64,000 bases of DNA. Source: JACMLD01 sp044223995 (GTDB lineage: Bacteria; Bacteroidota; Bacteroidia; Chitinophagales; Chitinophagaceae). Where the stretch lies: positions 310,001 to 374,000 of the forward strand of contig JBGALE010000004.1 of the NCBI GenBank assembly GCA_044223995.1. The letters are read 5' to 3'. Under the pieces are notes generated by a model, which searched no databases, was not told the DNA's origin, and saw nothing but the letters and a program-made list of their open reading frames with translations. Made by a program: the position numbers and the translations under genes. This document shows, piece after piece, positions 17,306-27,522 of the stretch. Position 1 is the first letter of the stretch, and every line of letters begins with the position of its first letter.

Positions 17306-19213
17306 ATGAGAAACATGAGAGTATTGATTATTTTTTTAGTTGTACTGGCGCCCGCAGGATTGCTTGCCCAGAATTACAACTTTATACTGATACCGGATTC
17401 ATTGCGTAAAAATGCCGATGTGGTGAAAAGATACGAGGAGATCATTATGGAAATAAAATCTCCTGGTAAAGCTACTGTAAAAGAAAGGCATGTTTATACT
17501 GTACTGAATGAAGCAGCAAAAAAATATGGAGCATATGTAAGCCATTATGATAAATTCACTTCCATCAATTCCATCAGCGGAACCTTATACGACGCCATGG
17601 GTAAGGAAATAAAGCATATCAGGAAAAAGGACATGCAGGACCTGAGTTACGATGATGACATGAGCCTGGCGCTGGATACCCGTTTAAAGGTCTATGACTT
17701 TTATTATAAGTCTTACCCTTATACCGTCGATTACGAAGAAGAAGATGATTTGGATGGCTTATTGGATTTTAGCGACTGGACGCCGATTGGCAAGCCTTTT
17801 CTTTCTGTTCAATACAGCAAGTACGTGATCATAGCTCCTAAAAACTACCTGGTAAGATTTAAACCAGTAAACTGCAATATTCAGCCAGTCATTACAGAGA
17901 ATGGTGATAAGAAAACCTATACCTGGGAATTGAAGAACTTCCCCGCGATGACAAAGGAAAGTAATTCACCAGCCTGGCGACAACTGGCGCCAAATGTATT
18001 GTTTGCGCCTTCGGAATTTGAAGCACAGGGATATAAAGGCAATATGACTACCTGGGAAGGGTTTGGAAAATTTATTTACCAGCTCACGCAGGGCAGGGAT
18101 GTATTGCCCGATGCCGTAAAAGCCAAAGTGCAAGAGTTGACCGATAATGTAAAAGATGAACACCAGAAAGTATATGCGCTATATGATTACCTGCAGAAAA
18201 ATACCAGGTATATCAGTGTGCAGTTGGGTATCGGTGGCTGGCAACCATTTGATGCCACCTACGTTGCCACAAAAAAATACGGTGACTGCAAAGCGCTGTC
18301 AAACTTCATGGTGTCTTTGTTGAAAGAGGCAGGCATCAAGGCAAAATATGTGGTAATAAAGGCAGGAGAGGATGCGGAACCTTTAAATGATGATTTTCCC
18401 AGTTTACAGGGGAACCATGTTATTTCCTGTGTACCATTTAAAAATGATACCATTTGGCTGGAATGTACCAGCCAGACAACATCGCCGGGCTATATGGGCA
18501 CATTTACCGGTAACCGTAAGGCAATATTGATTGACGAGGATGGAGGCCATATTGTGAATACACCGGTATACATTGCCAATGACAATTTACAGGTACGTGT
18601 GGTAAATGCAAAAATTGACCAGGAAGGTAATTTGGATGCTGAGGTAAAGACAAGGTTTACCGGAACGCAGCAGGAATTGCCACAAGCGCTCATTTATGAG
18701 CTGTCAAAGGAATCGCGCGACAAATATTTAAACCGTACCATCAACCTGCCAACTTACCAGGTAGATAAAAGTGATTATGTGGAAGAGAAAGGGAAACTTC
18801 CTGCTGTAAAGGAATTCCTGCATATTACTTCGCCCGGGTACGCCAACATTACCGGTAAAAGATTATTCGTTACACCCAATTTGTTTAACAGAACCGGTAC
18901 CAGGTATTCAGCCGATTCTGTCAGGAAATATGATATTGTATTTACAGATGCATACAGGGATATTGATTCCATTGTTTTAAATGTGCCGGAAGGCTATACG
19001 ACAGAATCTATGCCACAGAATATTTCCATCGAATCTAAATTTGGAAAATACGATGCAAAACTAAAAGTGGATGGAAACAAAATTGTGTATTACCGCATGC
19101 ATGAAAAGCCGGAAGGCCGTTTCCCTGCAAAGGATTACAGCGACCTGGTAAAATTCCAGGAACAGATATACAAAGCCGACCGCGCAAAGATTGTACTCGT
19201 AAAAAAAGAGTAA
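17306..19213 (+). CDS. DUF3857 / transglutaminase-like protein with intact catalytic residues
   Basis: About 635 residues. Signal peptide near 1-20 (ending LLAQ). DUF3857 lies at about 55-230 and the transglutaminase core at about 270-400. The catalytic Cys is in YGDCKALSNF (C328), the His in GNHVISCVP (H371), and an acidic residue in WLECTSQ (E386) as in many Bacteroidota members. A DUF3858-like C-terminal domain follows. It is shorter than, and clearly more distant from, the three preceding paralogues. ATG at 17306 preferred to the in-frame TTG at 17291; ATG 17315 is also possible. Last gene of the cluster. Confidence 0.88.
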   Translation: MRNMRVLIIFLVVLAPAGLLAQNYNFILIPDSLRKNADVVKRYEEIIMEIKSPGKATVKERHVYTVLNEAAKKYGAYVSHYDKFTSINSISGTLYDAMGKEIKHIRKKDMQDLSYDDDMSLALDTRLKVYDFYYKSYPYTVDYEEEDDLDGLLDFSDWTPIGKPFLSVQYSKYVIIAPKNYLVRFKPVNCNIQPVITENGDKKTYTWELKNFPAMTKESNSPAWRQLAPNVLFAPSEFEAQGYKGNMTTWEGFGKFIYQLTQGRDVLPDAVKAKVQELTDNVKDEHQKVYALYDYLQKNTRYISVQLGIGGWQPFDATYVATKKYGDCKALSNFMVSLLKEAGIKAKYVVIKAGEDAEPLNDDFPSLQGNHVISCVPFKNDTIWLECTSQTTSPGYMGTFTGNRKAILIDEDGGHIVNTPVYIANDNLQVRVVNAKIDQEGNLDAEVKTRFTGTQQELPQALIYELSKESRDKYLNRTINLPTYQVDKSDYVEEKGKLPAVKEFLHITSPGYANITGKRLFVTPNLFNRTGTRYSADSVRKYDIVFTDAYRDIDSIVLNVPEGYTTESMPQNISIESKFGKYDAKLKVDGNKIVYYRMHEKPEGRFPAKDYSDLVKFQEQIYKADRAKIVLVKKE

Positions 19214-19219
19214 GGATAT

Positions 19220-19561
19220 TTATTTTTCCTCGAGGTGCAGTTTGTGAAAAAAACGATGCACTGCTGGTGCCAGCATCACACCGATATTTGTTATAAAGAC
19301 AACGCCGCTGAAAATGGCATACATCGACGAAAACCATTTTCCGGCGTTGCTTTTTATTTCTACCACGGGCCCCATGCCACTCAAAATCATCGAAGCATTA
19401 TGCAGCGAATCAATCCACGATATATTATCAGTATAGTGATACCCGAAAATGCCAATGAATAAGGCAACCAGTAATATCAATCCACCCACCACCAGGTTCT
19501 TCATTATCCGCCGGTAATACACATTTGTTGGCGCAAGCTTTTGTCGTTTGTTTTCGTACAT
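19220..19561 (-). CDS. Small membrane protein, two to three helices
   Basis: 113 residues, unrecognised. Helices are near residues 22-43 and 73-97. Between them lies an amphipathic stretch (SWIDSLHNASMILSGMGP) that recalls a pore helix of two-helix channels, but the K+ selectivity filter (TVGYG) is absent, so no channel function is claimed. It ends 7 bases from the convergent DUF3857 gene, with no terminator hairpin visible between them. ATG at 19561. Confidence 0.6.
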   Translation of the reverse strand: MYENKRQKLAPTNVYYRRIMKNLVVGGLILLVALFIGIFGYHYTDNISWIDSLHNASMILSGMGPVVEIKSNAGKWFSSMYAIFSGVVFITNIGVMLAPAVHRFFHKLHLEEK

Positions 19562-19594
19562 GGCAGTTGTTGATCTTGTATGGCTGAACAGATA

Positions 19595-20647
19595 TTATTT
19601 GCAGGTGGTAGTGATTTGCTGGTCAATAGCATCTTTTAATGATGCATAAAAACTTTTGCTTTGCTCCGTCATCGTCTTTACAAAAAAGATACAGGCGTAT
19701 CCACGGCAATAATCCACCACCGGCCAGGTGCCATAGGGTGCCGGGCAGGTAAAGGCCGTACCATTTCCCTTGGCGTCTGCATCCATGATCCATTCACCCA
19801 ATCCATAACTATAGCCGGATGTAACAGGCGGTACATATTTGATAACAGCATCACCGGTTTGTATTTTTTGCATTTCTGCAATCGCTTTCTCGCTAAGAAT
19901 CCTTTTGCCTTCAAACATGCCCTTGTTTAAAATCATAGTGAGAAATGTCAGGTAATCATTGGCCGTCGACAACGCACCACTGGAAGGATTAAAACTTTGG
20001 TCATAATCGACGTAAAAAGTGGTGTTGCGCATCTTTAAGGGACGGAGCAATTTTTCCTGCACCAGCCTGTCAAATGTTTTCTTACTCACAATTTCCAATA
20101 TTCTTCCTGCGATATTCAAACCGATATTGCTGTAGTAAAACATTTGACCAGGATTCTTTTCTATTTCCCTTTTGGCAAAAGAAGTAACCTCATCTTCCAG
20201 TGTAGCGAACTTCTTCTTCTGAAGAATGGTTTTAATCGTTGGTGCATCTGCTTCAATGCCGGTAGTATGTGCCAGGCAATTGCGGATGGTAATATATCTT
20301 TTACTGTAAGATTCGAAAATGGGGATATACTTGGTAACGGGATCATCCAGGGAAATCTTTCCTTCGTCTACAAATGTCATCACCAGCGCTGCTGTCAGCC
20401 ACATGCTGCAATTGGCGATCGGCGCTTGCGTTTTCATTTTAAATTCCTCGCCGATTTCCTTTTTATATACGATTTTTCCATCCTTATATATCATCATCAC
20501 AATATTGCCGCCCAGTGACTTTTGGTTTTTGGCAAGCAGGTCGTCCACCTCGTTAAAATTATACTGGCTGTAGGCGGGCTGCAATTGTAGCAGTAAACAA
20601 GCTAATAGACTGAATTTGAGACAGGTCAAAGCCCTTTTATATGTCAT
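19595..20647 (-). CDS. Class-C beta-lactamase-fold protein lacking the SxxK motif
   Basis: 350 residues with a signal peptide (1-27, ending AYSQ). The fold matches serine hydrolases of the beta-lactamase/DD-peptidase family: LVMTFVDEGKISLDDPV after motif 1, HTTG, then Y-S-N (FYYSNIGLN) for motif 2, and a C-terminal beta sheet. Motif 1 should read S-x-x-K just before W-L-T-A-A. Here it reads N-C-S-M (N79 to M82), so both nucleophile and general base are gone. Each change needs only one base (AGT to AAT, AAG to ATG). Probably a non-catalytic binding protein, or a recently inactivated enzyme. Confidence 0.8.
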   Translation of the reverse strand: MTYKRALTCLKFSLLACLLLQLQPAYSQYNFNEVDDLLAKNQKSLGGNIVMMIYKDGKIVYKKEIGEEFKMKTQAPIANCSMWLTAALVMTFVDEGKISLDDPVTKYIPIFESYSKRYITIRNCLAHTTGIEADAPTIKTILQKKKFATLEDEVTSFAKREIEKNPGQMFYYSNIGLNIAGRILEIVSKKTFDRLVQEKLLRPLKMRNTTFYVDYDQSFNPSSGALSTANDYLTFLTMILNKGMFEGKRILSEKAIAEMQKIQTGDAVIKYVPPVTSGYSYGLGEWIMDADAKGNGTAFTCPAPYGTWPVVDYCRGYACIFFVKTMTEQSKSFYASLKDAIDQQITTTCK

Positions 20648-20773
20648 AATTACTGAATTTTGCCTTTGGTTTGCTGTTTGTCACTAGCCTTTAAAGTTAT
20701 TGGAAATAACAGTACCTGCCTGCTAATTTTTGTTAAGCGGGGCAGTTTTCACAAAACACAAACGAATTAAAAT

Positions 20774-23389
20774 ATGAACCTGAATAATTTCACCATTAAG
20801 GCCCAGGAAGCTATTGCTGCAGCACAGCAACTGGCTTTCAATAATAATAATATCAATATAGAAACAGAACACCTGTTGCAGGCTTTGCTGCAGGAGGAAG
20901 ATTCTCCCGTTGATTTCTTATTAAAAAAGAACAACGTTACTATCAACCTGCTGGAAAGCAAACTGGAACAGAGTATTGACAAACTTCCAAAAGTAAGTGG
21001 AGGCGCTACCCCAGCGCAGGCCATTGGAAGGGATGCCAACAATGTTATCCTTCGCGCATCGACGATGCTGAAACAATTTGGCGATGAATTTGTCAGCGTA
21101 GAACATTTACTGCTCGCCATCGTGCATGGCAATGACAATGCGGCAAAAATGCTGAAGGAAGCCGGTCTTACGGAAAAAGGATTGGTCGCAGCTATTAAAG
21201 ATTTACGCAAAGGCGATACCATCAAAAGCCAGACACAGGAAACGCAATTCAACGTATTGAATAAATATGCAAAAAACCTGAACGAACTGGCTCGCCAGGG
21301 AAAGCTGGATCCTGTGATTGGACGTGATGAAGAAATCCGCAGAACATTGCATATACTTTCCCGCAGGAGTAAAAACAACCCCATCCTGGTGGGTGAACCC
21401 GGTGTTGGTAAAACGGCCATTGCAGAAGGATTGGCGATGCGTATTGTGAATGGTGATGTTCCCGAAAACCTGAAAAGCAAGATCATCTATGCACTGGATA
21501 TGGGACAACTGATTGCCGGTGCCAAATACAAAGGCGAGTTTGAAGAAAGATTAAAAGGCGTTGTGAAAGAAGTAGCTGCCAGTGATGGTGAGATCATCCT
21601 GTTTATTGATGAAATACATACACTGGTAGGCGCCGGTGGCGGAGAGGGTGCAATGGATGCGGCCAATATCTTAAAGCCCGCACTGGCAAGAGGTGAACTG
21701 CGTGCGATTGGTGCCACCACGCTCAATGAATACCAGAAATTTTTTGAAAAAGACAAAGCACTCGAACGCCGTTTTCAAAAAGTAATGATCGATGAACCCA
21801 GCGTGGAAGATGCGATTTCGATATTGAGGGGTTTGAAAGACAGGTACGAAACACACCACCATGTGCGCATCAAAGATGAAGCCATCATTGCAGCCGTAGA
21901 ATTATCGTCCCGGTATATAACAGATCGCTTTCTGCCCGATAAAGCCATTGACCTGATTGATGAAAGCGCAGCAAAGCTTCGCCTGGAAATGAACAGTATG
22001 CCGGAAGAACTCGATAAACTGGAAAGGCAAATACGGCAACTCGAAATAGAACGCGAAGCCATCAAACGCGAAAACGATGAAGCAAAACTCCGTGAACTGA
22101 ATACGGAAATTGCAAATCTCTCTGTGGAAAGAGACACTTTTAAGGCAAAATGGAAAGAAGAAAAGGAAATAGTGGAGAAAGTGCAAAACGCAAAAGCTTC
22201 CATCGAACAATTGAAACTCGAAGCCGAACAGGCGGAGCGCAATGGCGAGTATGGAAGGGTGGCAGAGATACGCTATGGAAAAATAAAAGAACAGGAAGAA
22301 ATCATCAATAAAATGAGCAGGCAGTTACAGCAGCTCAATGAAAAGCGGTTGCTGAAAGAAGAAGTGGATGCGGAAGATATTGCTGAAAATGTCGCCAAGT
22401 CAACCGGCATTCCTGTATCGAGGATGATGCAAAGTGAACGTGATAAGTTGTTGAAACTCGAAGAACACCTGCATGAAAGGGTGGTAGGACAGGAAGAAGC
22501 TATCACTGCCGTTGCTGATGCCATCAGGAGAAGCCGTGCAGGTTTGCAGGATCCGAAAAAACCGATTGGGTCATTCATATTTCTTGGTACAACCGGTGTG
22601 GGTAAAACAGAACTGGCAAAAGCGCTGGCAGAATATTTATTTGACGATGAAAGTATGATGACGCGCATCGATATGAGTGAATACCAGGAAAAGCATACTG
22701 TATCACGACTGGTTGGCGCACCTCCGGGCTATGTAGGATATGACGAAGGTGGTCAGCTCACCGAATCGGTACGCCGCAAACCTTACAGCGTGGTATTGCT
22801 GGATGAAATTGAAAAAGCACACCCGGATGTTTGGAATGTATTGCTGCAGGTGCTGGATGATGGAAGACTAACGGACAACAAAGGCCGCGTGGTCAATTTT
22901 AAAAATACCATTATCATCATGACCAGCAATATCGGCAGCCACCTGATACAGGAAGCCTTTGAAAAAGTAACGGAGAAGAATGTGGAAGAAGCAACAGAAA
23001 AAGCAAAGACCGATGTGATGGCCTTGTTGCGCGAAACCATCCGCCCGGAATTTTTAAACAGGGTAGATGAGATCATCATGTTCCACCCGTTGCTGAAGAA
23101 ACAAATCAAGGGAATCATCAGTATACAACTGAACAGCCTGAAAAAGCTGGTAGCCGAAAATGGTATACAATTACAGTTCAGCGAATACCTGCTGGATTAC
23201 CTGGCAGAGAATGGATATGATCCGCAATATGGGGCAAGACCATTGAAACGACTGATACAAAAAGAAATTGTAAACCAGTTGAGTAAACGGATACTCTCGG
23301 GCGATATTGATAAATCAAAACCCGTATTGGTGGATGTTTTCGACAATACGGTGGTATTCCGGAACGATGTACATGAAAAAGTAAAATAA
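20774..23389 (+). CDS. clpB: ATP-dependent disaggregase ClpB
   Basis: Hexameric AAA+ chaperone that works with DnaK to resolve aggregates in the cytosol. 871 residues. N-domain about 1-145. NBD1 Walker A GEPGVGKT at 207-214 and Walker B ILFIDEIH. Coiled-coil middle domain about 410-530. NBD2 Walker A GTTGVGKT near 610, Walker B VLLDEIEKAH. The middle domain and absence of a ClpP-binding loop identify ClpB, not ClpA/C. ATG at 20774. No CIRCE element was seen upstream. A strong terminator follows 4 bp after the stop. Confidence 0.98.
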   Translation: MNLNNFTIKAQEAIAAAQQLAFNNNNINIETEHLLQALLQEEDSPVDFLLKKNNVTINLLESKLEQSIDKLPKVSGGATPAQAIGRDANNVILRASTMLKQFGDEFVSVEHLLLAIVHGNDNAAKMLKEAGLTEKGLVAAIKDLRKGDTIKSQTQETQFNVLNKYAKNLNELARQGKLDPVIGRDEEIRRTLHILSRRSKNNPILVGEPGVGKTAIAEGLAMRIVNGDVPENLKSKIIYALDMGQLIAGAKYKGEFEERLKGVVKEVAASDGEIILFIDEIHTLVGAGGGEGAMDAANILKPALARGELRAIGATTLNEYQKFFEKDKALERRFQKVMIDEPSVEDAISILRGLKDRYETHHHVRIKDEAIIAAVELSSRYITDRFLPDKAIDLIDESAAKLRLEMNSMPEELDKLERQIRQLEIEREAIKRENDEAKLRELNTEIANLSVERDTFKAKWKEEKEIVEKVQNAKASIEQLKLEAEQAERNGEYGRVAEIRYGKIKEQEEIINKMSRQLQQLNEKRLLKEEVDAEDIAENVAKSTGIPVSRMMQSERDKLLKLEEHLHERVVGQEEAITAVADAIRRSRAGLQDPKKPIGSFIFLGTTGVGKTELAKALAEYLFDDESMMTRIDMSEYQEKHTVSRLVGAPPGYVGYDEGGQLTESVRRKPYSVVLLDEIEKAHPDVWNVLLQVLDDGRLTDNKGRVVNFKNTIIIMTSNIGSHLIQEAFEKVTEKNVEEATEKAKTDVMALLRETIRPEFLNRVDEIIMFHPLLKKQIKGIISIQLNSLKKLVAENGIQLQFSEYLLDYLAENGYDPQYGARPLKRLIQKEIVNQLSKRILSGDIDKSKPVLVDVFDNTVVFRNDVHEKVK

Positions 23390-23392
23390 AGA

Positions 23393-23415
23393 AAAGCCCC
23401 GCGAGGGGCTTTTTT
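23393..23415 (+). terminator. Intrinsic terminator of clpB
   Basis: AAAGCCCC (23393-23400), loop GCGA, GGGGCTTT, with the T-run to 23415. Confidence 0.92.
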
Positions 23416-23461
23416 ATTCCTGTCTGTCTTTATATACGGTACGCGTTACATTTCCTGCCTT

Positions 23462-26400
23462 TTATTCTTTGATGAATTTCATCGGCTCCTTCCATGCTGC
23501 AGCTTTCAGGAAATAAGTTCCCGGAGGCAGCGAAGATACATTGATGGATTCTTTTACATTGCTGAACCTTGCAACGGTATTGCCATTGCCATCCACCACC
23601 AGCAACATTTTCATTACCGTATTATTTCCTTTGATGTACAGCCTGTCTTTGGCAGGATTGGGATAAAGGATTTGTATGGCCGGATCTTTCTTAAGCGAAA
23701 CGGATTGTACCACGGAGTAATTGAATTTGCCATCCAGATCGATCTGTTTCAGCCTGTAATAATTGACACCTGTTGCGGGATCTGTGTCGGTATACTGATA
23801 CTGCTTTTCATCTCCCAAACTGCTGGCCGCCGGTACCCAAGCAATGGTTTTCCAATGTTGCTGATCGGTACTGCGTTCCACATCAAAACCTTTATTGCCT
23901 GCTTCATCGGTGGTTGACCAGTCGAGTAGTACCTGGTAGCCTTTGGCCATGGCATCAAACGACAACCATTTTACCGGCAATGGTGAAATGATCCGCACTT
24001 TATAATCTTCTATTTCGCCCACACCCAATGCACCGTTTACAGAAGAACTAAATCCACCGCCGCAACCACTTAATGCGCCGCTTCCATTGCCCAGTACGAT
24101 AACCAGTCTCAGGTAGGTAAAACCTGCTTTGATATTGGCGGGTATATCCCAATCAAAACTGAACTTCCTGTTGGTATTGGTATTGGATGGTAAATAAGGA
24201 GAAATTTTTATTTCTGTGTCATCAAATTTTCCATTCTTATTGATATCGAGGTATCCATAAATAGTTGCGTTCTGTCCGCTGTTATTGTAATAAGGCATAT
24301 TTACTATAAAATGGGTATTGGCGGTAATTATGGGTGGTGTGGACAGTGCATCTTCGTCGTCTTCTGTTGAATTGGTCGACTTTGGATTGTTATTACTAAA
24401 AAGTGGAAAGTCAGTACTTGCATTCTTATTGTCATCAGCAATAGTTTCTGTTCCGGGATTGGGGGGATAATAAGGATCTGCATCCACTTTGTTGCCAAGT
24501 GTCAGCAGCGCGTGGGTGCTGATGGGATTGAATAAAATATCGGTGCTGACTTTTCCATAGGACAACGGCGCATCACCGGCATCCAGTGGCGGGAGATCCT
24601 TTGTAATGTTTAATGAGGCAGTTATCCAGGTATCTCTGTTGTAACTGTCTTTTGTATTGTCCAATACGCCGCTAGCTGATAAAATACCTGAATTGATAAG
24701 GGAGTTGTTGTCGCTATGTGTTGTGGTGGCAACAAGCAGGGTGCTGTCTGATTGCAAAATAGTTTGCTTACCGCTGATGGGGCTTCCTGTTTTACCAAGA
24801 TAGTCAGCACGTTCACCTCCCACATAGGTTAACAGGTGTTTTGTTTTTAAATCTGTGGAACATTCCAGGAAAAATATATCAAACGAACCGTGTGAAGAAG
24901 CACTGTAAAAGTTGTTGCCTGGAATTTTATTTACAGTGGCAAGATCAGTTGAATTGGTAGCACCGAAAACGAATAACCTTCCCGAACCTTCCGGTAGATA
25001 GACCACGCTGTTGCCGATATCAAGGTCATTTCCGCCAAGATAGGTAGCTACGGCGGTATTAATATTTACCGGGCCGGAGGAAGGTATTTTTAGCAGAATG
25101 GCATCAGTTTTTGAGCGCTCATAAATTCCGTAAGGACCATGGAGTGGTTGTATTACATCAGCTTTAATAAAAGGGAAGTTGGTAAATGATGTAAAGCCTG
25201 TTACAAATAATGTATCACACGGACCTACTGTAAGCCCTGTAAACCCTTCGGATATTTTGGCGGATGTGGGAGTTGTAACCGCTGTGGCGCTCCCCGAACC
25301 GCCAATTTTATACAAGCTGACAAAAGAAGATCCATCTGCTTTCAAAACGCCTACAAGTCCATTTGTTCCGTCGGGGCCGGGACGATTGTTACCAGCATAT
25401 GTTGTATTTACTTCGGGCATTAGGGCAGATTTGCTGCTGGCGCAGGTTCCGCAAAAGGCGATGTTTCCCACACTGGTTAACCGTAAATCGAACAATTCGT
25501 TGCCCCCATCGCCTCCAATATAGGTACCCCAAACCCGTTGGTTGAATGAACTGAATTTGCCAATATAAATAGCATTATAACCTGTAAAGTCTCTTCCGGG
25601 TCCGGTGCCCCAGGGAACACCACCTGCGCCTCTTTTCAGATCCTGTACCGTAGCTCCGAAAATAAATGTGTTATCATCTAATGCTTCGATAGACGCAATA
25701 CTTCCATGATCCATGTCGTGCTGGCCAATAACAGTACGGTATTTTAATTTTGTAAGCGCACCGTCAAATACGGCGATGGCAGGTACGCCGATTCCCGCTG
25801 AACCACCTGCGTTTGTTATATAGCTGTCGCCAAAGGAAGTGTTACTTTGGTAACCGGCCGACAAAGCCGGCATTGTTCCATTACTTAATAGGCCGCCTAC
25901 AAAAACCGAATTGCCTGAAGGGGACAGGGACAGACAGTTTGCCTGTTCAAGTCCATATCCGGGGTTACAACTGAAAAAGGTAAACACTTCAACTGCACTG
26001 CCTGTGGGGTTAATTTTCAATATCATCCAATCTGTTCCCGACAATGAATTAGATGTTCTGGCCGGGGCGTCCATGAAACCTGCCGTGCCAGAACCGTAAG
26101 ACAAAATATCTGAATTGCCGATTTGTTCTGCGCCACCGGCCAGGTAAATATTGCCACTGGCATCTTTGGCCGCGCCAAAAAGATAGGCATCAAATTGCGG
26201 GTTATTGCCATCTACGAGCGTGCCCCATTGCAATACCGGATCAATGATCAGTGATTCCTTCCTTTGATAATTACCAGTCAAGGCATAGGCAGCAGTTTTG
26301 TCATCCAGTAATGTAAAAGCGCCTTTGATGGCAACCTTGTTACCCGCAGTGGAAAACTGGTAAATAGAAGGAATATTAAACCGCAGTGTACCAAAATGCA

Positions 26401-27121
26401 AACCCAGATCAAGATTTCCATCCTTATCCACACTAAGTTTGTCCTGTCCTTCAAAAGCCATTTGTATTTTACTATAATCTTCAGCCTTCACCACCACCCA
26501 GTCAAATTCAAGGCTGCCGTTTTTATTGCTGTACAATTTCAGGTCAATACCGGGATATACATTCTTAAACAGTAATTCAGGTGACGCGCTAACATTGGTA
26601 ATATTCTTTTCACTGCTGAACCAGTTGAAAATAGTGGTACCACTTCGCTTTTCTTCTTTTGGCTGCAGCAATCCTGCGCCGGGAAAACGAATGTCGATGA
26701 TTTGTTTTGTCCTGTTGCCCCTGGAACTGTCGCCCGTTGTGCTGGAAAAATTTCGCTGCTGTGCAATCATACGTAAATGATCATGGTAAACCAGCATCGT
26801 TGCCTGTGGCGTACGGAAAGAATAGATGACCTGACTGTTGTACTGGCCGTGATTCGGTACAAAGTATATTTTGTTCATCGCGGCCTGCAGGCGTTGCTGA
26901 AATCCCGGCTTTGACAGGATTTCTCTGGTAGGGCCATTCATCACCGTGAGTCGCTGCGGCGGAGCAGCCGCCTGGTTTTTTTGCACTGTTGCATTCCCGG
27001 TAACTGGTGTCAGCATATACAACCGGAATGCTGCATAGATGATCAGCATCAGGAGCAGCGGGACGGCGATGATGATCAGCAGGGCCCTGCCCCTTGATGG
27101 ATTAAAAAAAAGTGTTTTCAT
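23462..27121 (-). CDS. Large T9SS-secreted protein with DUF7948-like, GEVED-like and C-terminal sorting domains
   Basis: 1219 residues. The N-terminus has an unusually long basic-then-hydrophobic segment (about 13-37) that can act as signal or anchor. About 85-290 resembles the N-terminal domain of SBBP-type proteins (FVPNHGQYNSQVIYSF). About 295-830 carries repeated GG(D/N)-rich propeller-like segments. A GEVED-like domain lies about 940-1060 (DINKNGKFDDTE, GVGEIEDYKVRI). A fibronectin-like segment follows (LPVKWLSFDA, FDVERS). The last 75 residues form a type-A T9SS sorting domain (YPNPAKDRLYIKG, LPPGTYFLKA). Expected at the cell surface; its ligand is unknown. Confidence 0.85.
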   Translation of the reverse strand: MKTLFFNPSRGRALLIIIAVPLLLMLIIYAAFRLYMLTPVTGNATVQKNQAAAPPQRLTVMNGPTREILSKPGFQQRLQAAMNKIYFVPNHGQYNSQVIYSFRTPQATMLVYHDHLRMIAQQRNFSSTTGDSSRGNRTKQIIDIRFPGAGLLQPKEEKRSGTTIFNWFSSEKNITNVSASPELLFKNVYPGIDLKLYSNKNGSLEFDWVVVKAEDYSKIQMAFEGQDKLSVDKDGNLDLGLHFGTLRFNIPSIYQFSTAGNKVAIKGAFTLLDDKTAAYALTGNYQRKESLIIDPVLQWGTLVDGNNPQFDAYLFGAAKDASGNIYLAGGAEQIGNSDILSYGSGTAGFMDAPARTSNSLSGTDWMILKINPTGSAVEVFTFFSCNPGYGLEQANCLSLSPSGNSVFVGGLLSNGTMPALSAGYQSNTSFGDSYITNAGGSAGIGVPAIAVFDGALTKLKYRTVIGQHDMDHGSIASIEALDDNTFIFGATVQDLKRGAGGVPWGTGPGRDFTGYNAIYIGKFSSFNQRVWGTYIGGDGGNELFDLRLTSVGNIAFCGTCASSKSALMPEVNTTYAGNNRPGPDGTNGLVGVLKADGSSFVSLYKIGGSGSATAVTTPTSAKISEGFTGLTVGPCDTLFVTGFTSFTNFPFIKADVIQPLHGPYGIYERSKTDAILLKIPSSGPVNINTAVATYLGGNDLDIGNSVVYLPEGSGRLFVFGATNSTDLATVNKIPGNNFYSASSHGSFDIFFLECSTDLKTKHLLTYVGGERADYLGKTGSPISGKQTILQSDSTLLVATTTHSDNNSLINSGILSASGVLDNTKDSYNRDTWITASLNITKDLPPLDAGDAPLSYGKVSTDILFNPISTHALLTLGNKVDADPYYPPNPGTETIADDNKNASTDFPLFSNNNPKSTNSTEDDEDALSTPPIITANTHFIVNMPYYNNSGQNATIYGYLDINKNGKFDDTEIKISPYLPSNTNTNRKFSFDWDIPANIKAGFTYLRLVIVLGNGSGALSGCGGGFSSSVNGALGVGEIEDYKVRIISPLPVKWLSFDAMAKGYQVLLDWSTTDEAGNKGFDVERSTDQQHWKTIAWVPAASSLGDEKQYQYTDTDPATGVNYYRLKQIDLDGKFNYSVVQSVSLKKDPAIQILYPNPAKDRLYIKGNNTVMKMLLVVDGNGNTVARFSNVKESINVSSLPPGTYFLKAAAWKEPMKFIKE

Positions 27122-27422
27122 ATTGTACAGGTTGATTGACGGATATAAGACTTCTGCCGGTTGTGCAGGCCAAAGTCATTGGATTCGGTTGGGTTGACTG
27201 AACACGGATTTTTTCGTTGCGGGTGAAATTAGAAAACCTTTGATCAGAAGATGGTAGAAAAAGTTTCCCTGCATAGAAGAATTTTTTCTATCCATGACAA
27301 GTATTAATCAAAGACAACACATCAATACAAACTCAATTACGTGAAACGATGTAATAGAGTACTGTATTGATAGAACTTCTTTTGGATATCCTATGCATTT
27401 CTAATAATAACAATTGGGTGTA

Positions 27423-27438
27423 GTAGAATATATTCTAC
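27423..27438. promoter_or_regulatory. 16-bp perfect palindrome, candidate operator
   Basis: GTAGAATATATTCTAC equals its own reverse complement. It ends 22 bases before the TACATTTG box of the GNAT gene, where a repressor would overlap the -33 region. No regulator gene is tied to it. Confidence 0.4.
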
Positions 27439-27460
27439 CAATGATGCCAATTGCAATGAA

Positions 27461-27468
27461 TACATTTG
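27461..27468 (+). promoter_or_regulatory. Candidate -7 promoter box for the GNAT gene
   Basis: TACATTTG fits TAnnTTTG, 54 bases before the preferred ATG at 27523. Confidence 0.45.
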
Positions 27469-27522
27469 ATTATATGTGGTGGCAGTGAAAAATCTTACTG
27501 CCGCCTGTTAAAATCTATCACT

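Larger units (their letters stand above)
27122..27522. other. AT-rich divergent gap with palindrome
   Basis: Upstream region for the T9SS protein (minus) and the GNAT gene (plus). It holds inverted arms TAGAAAAA and TTTTTCTA around 27250-27292, a perfect 16-bp palindrome at 27423-27438 and a -7-like box at 27461-27468. No coding capacity is supported; the frame of the GNAT gene is open back to a TTG at 27466 but the family start is later. Confidence 0.55.

Noticed and set aside
20767..21486. 239-codon reverse frame opposite clpB
   Set aside because: Ser/Ile-rich mirror of a conserved gene with no family signal; a shadow of biased codons.
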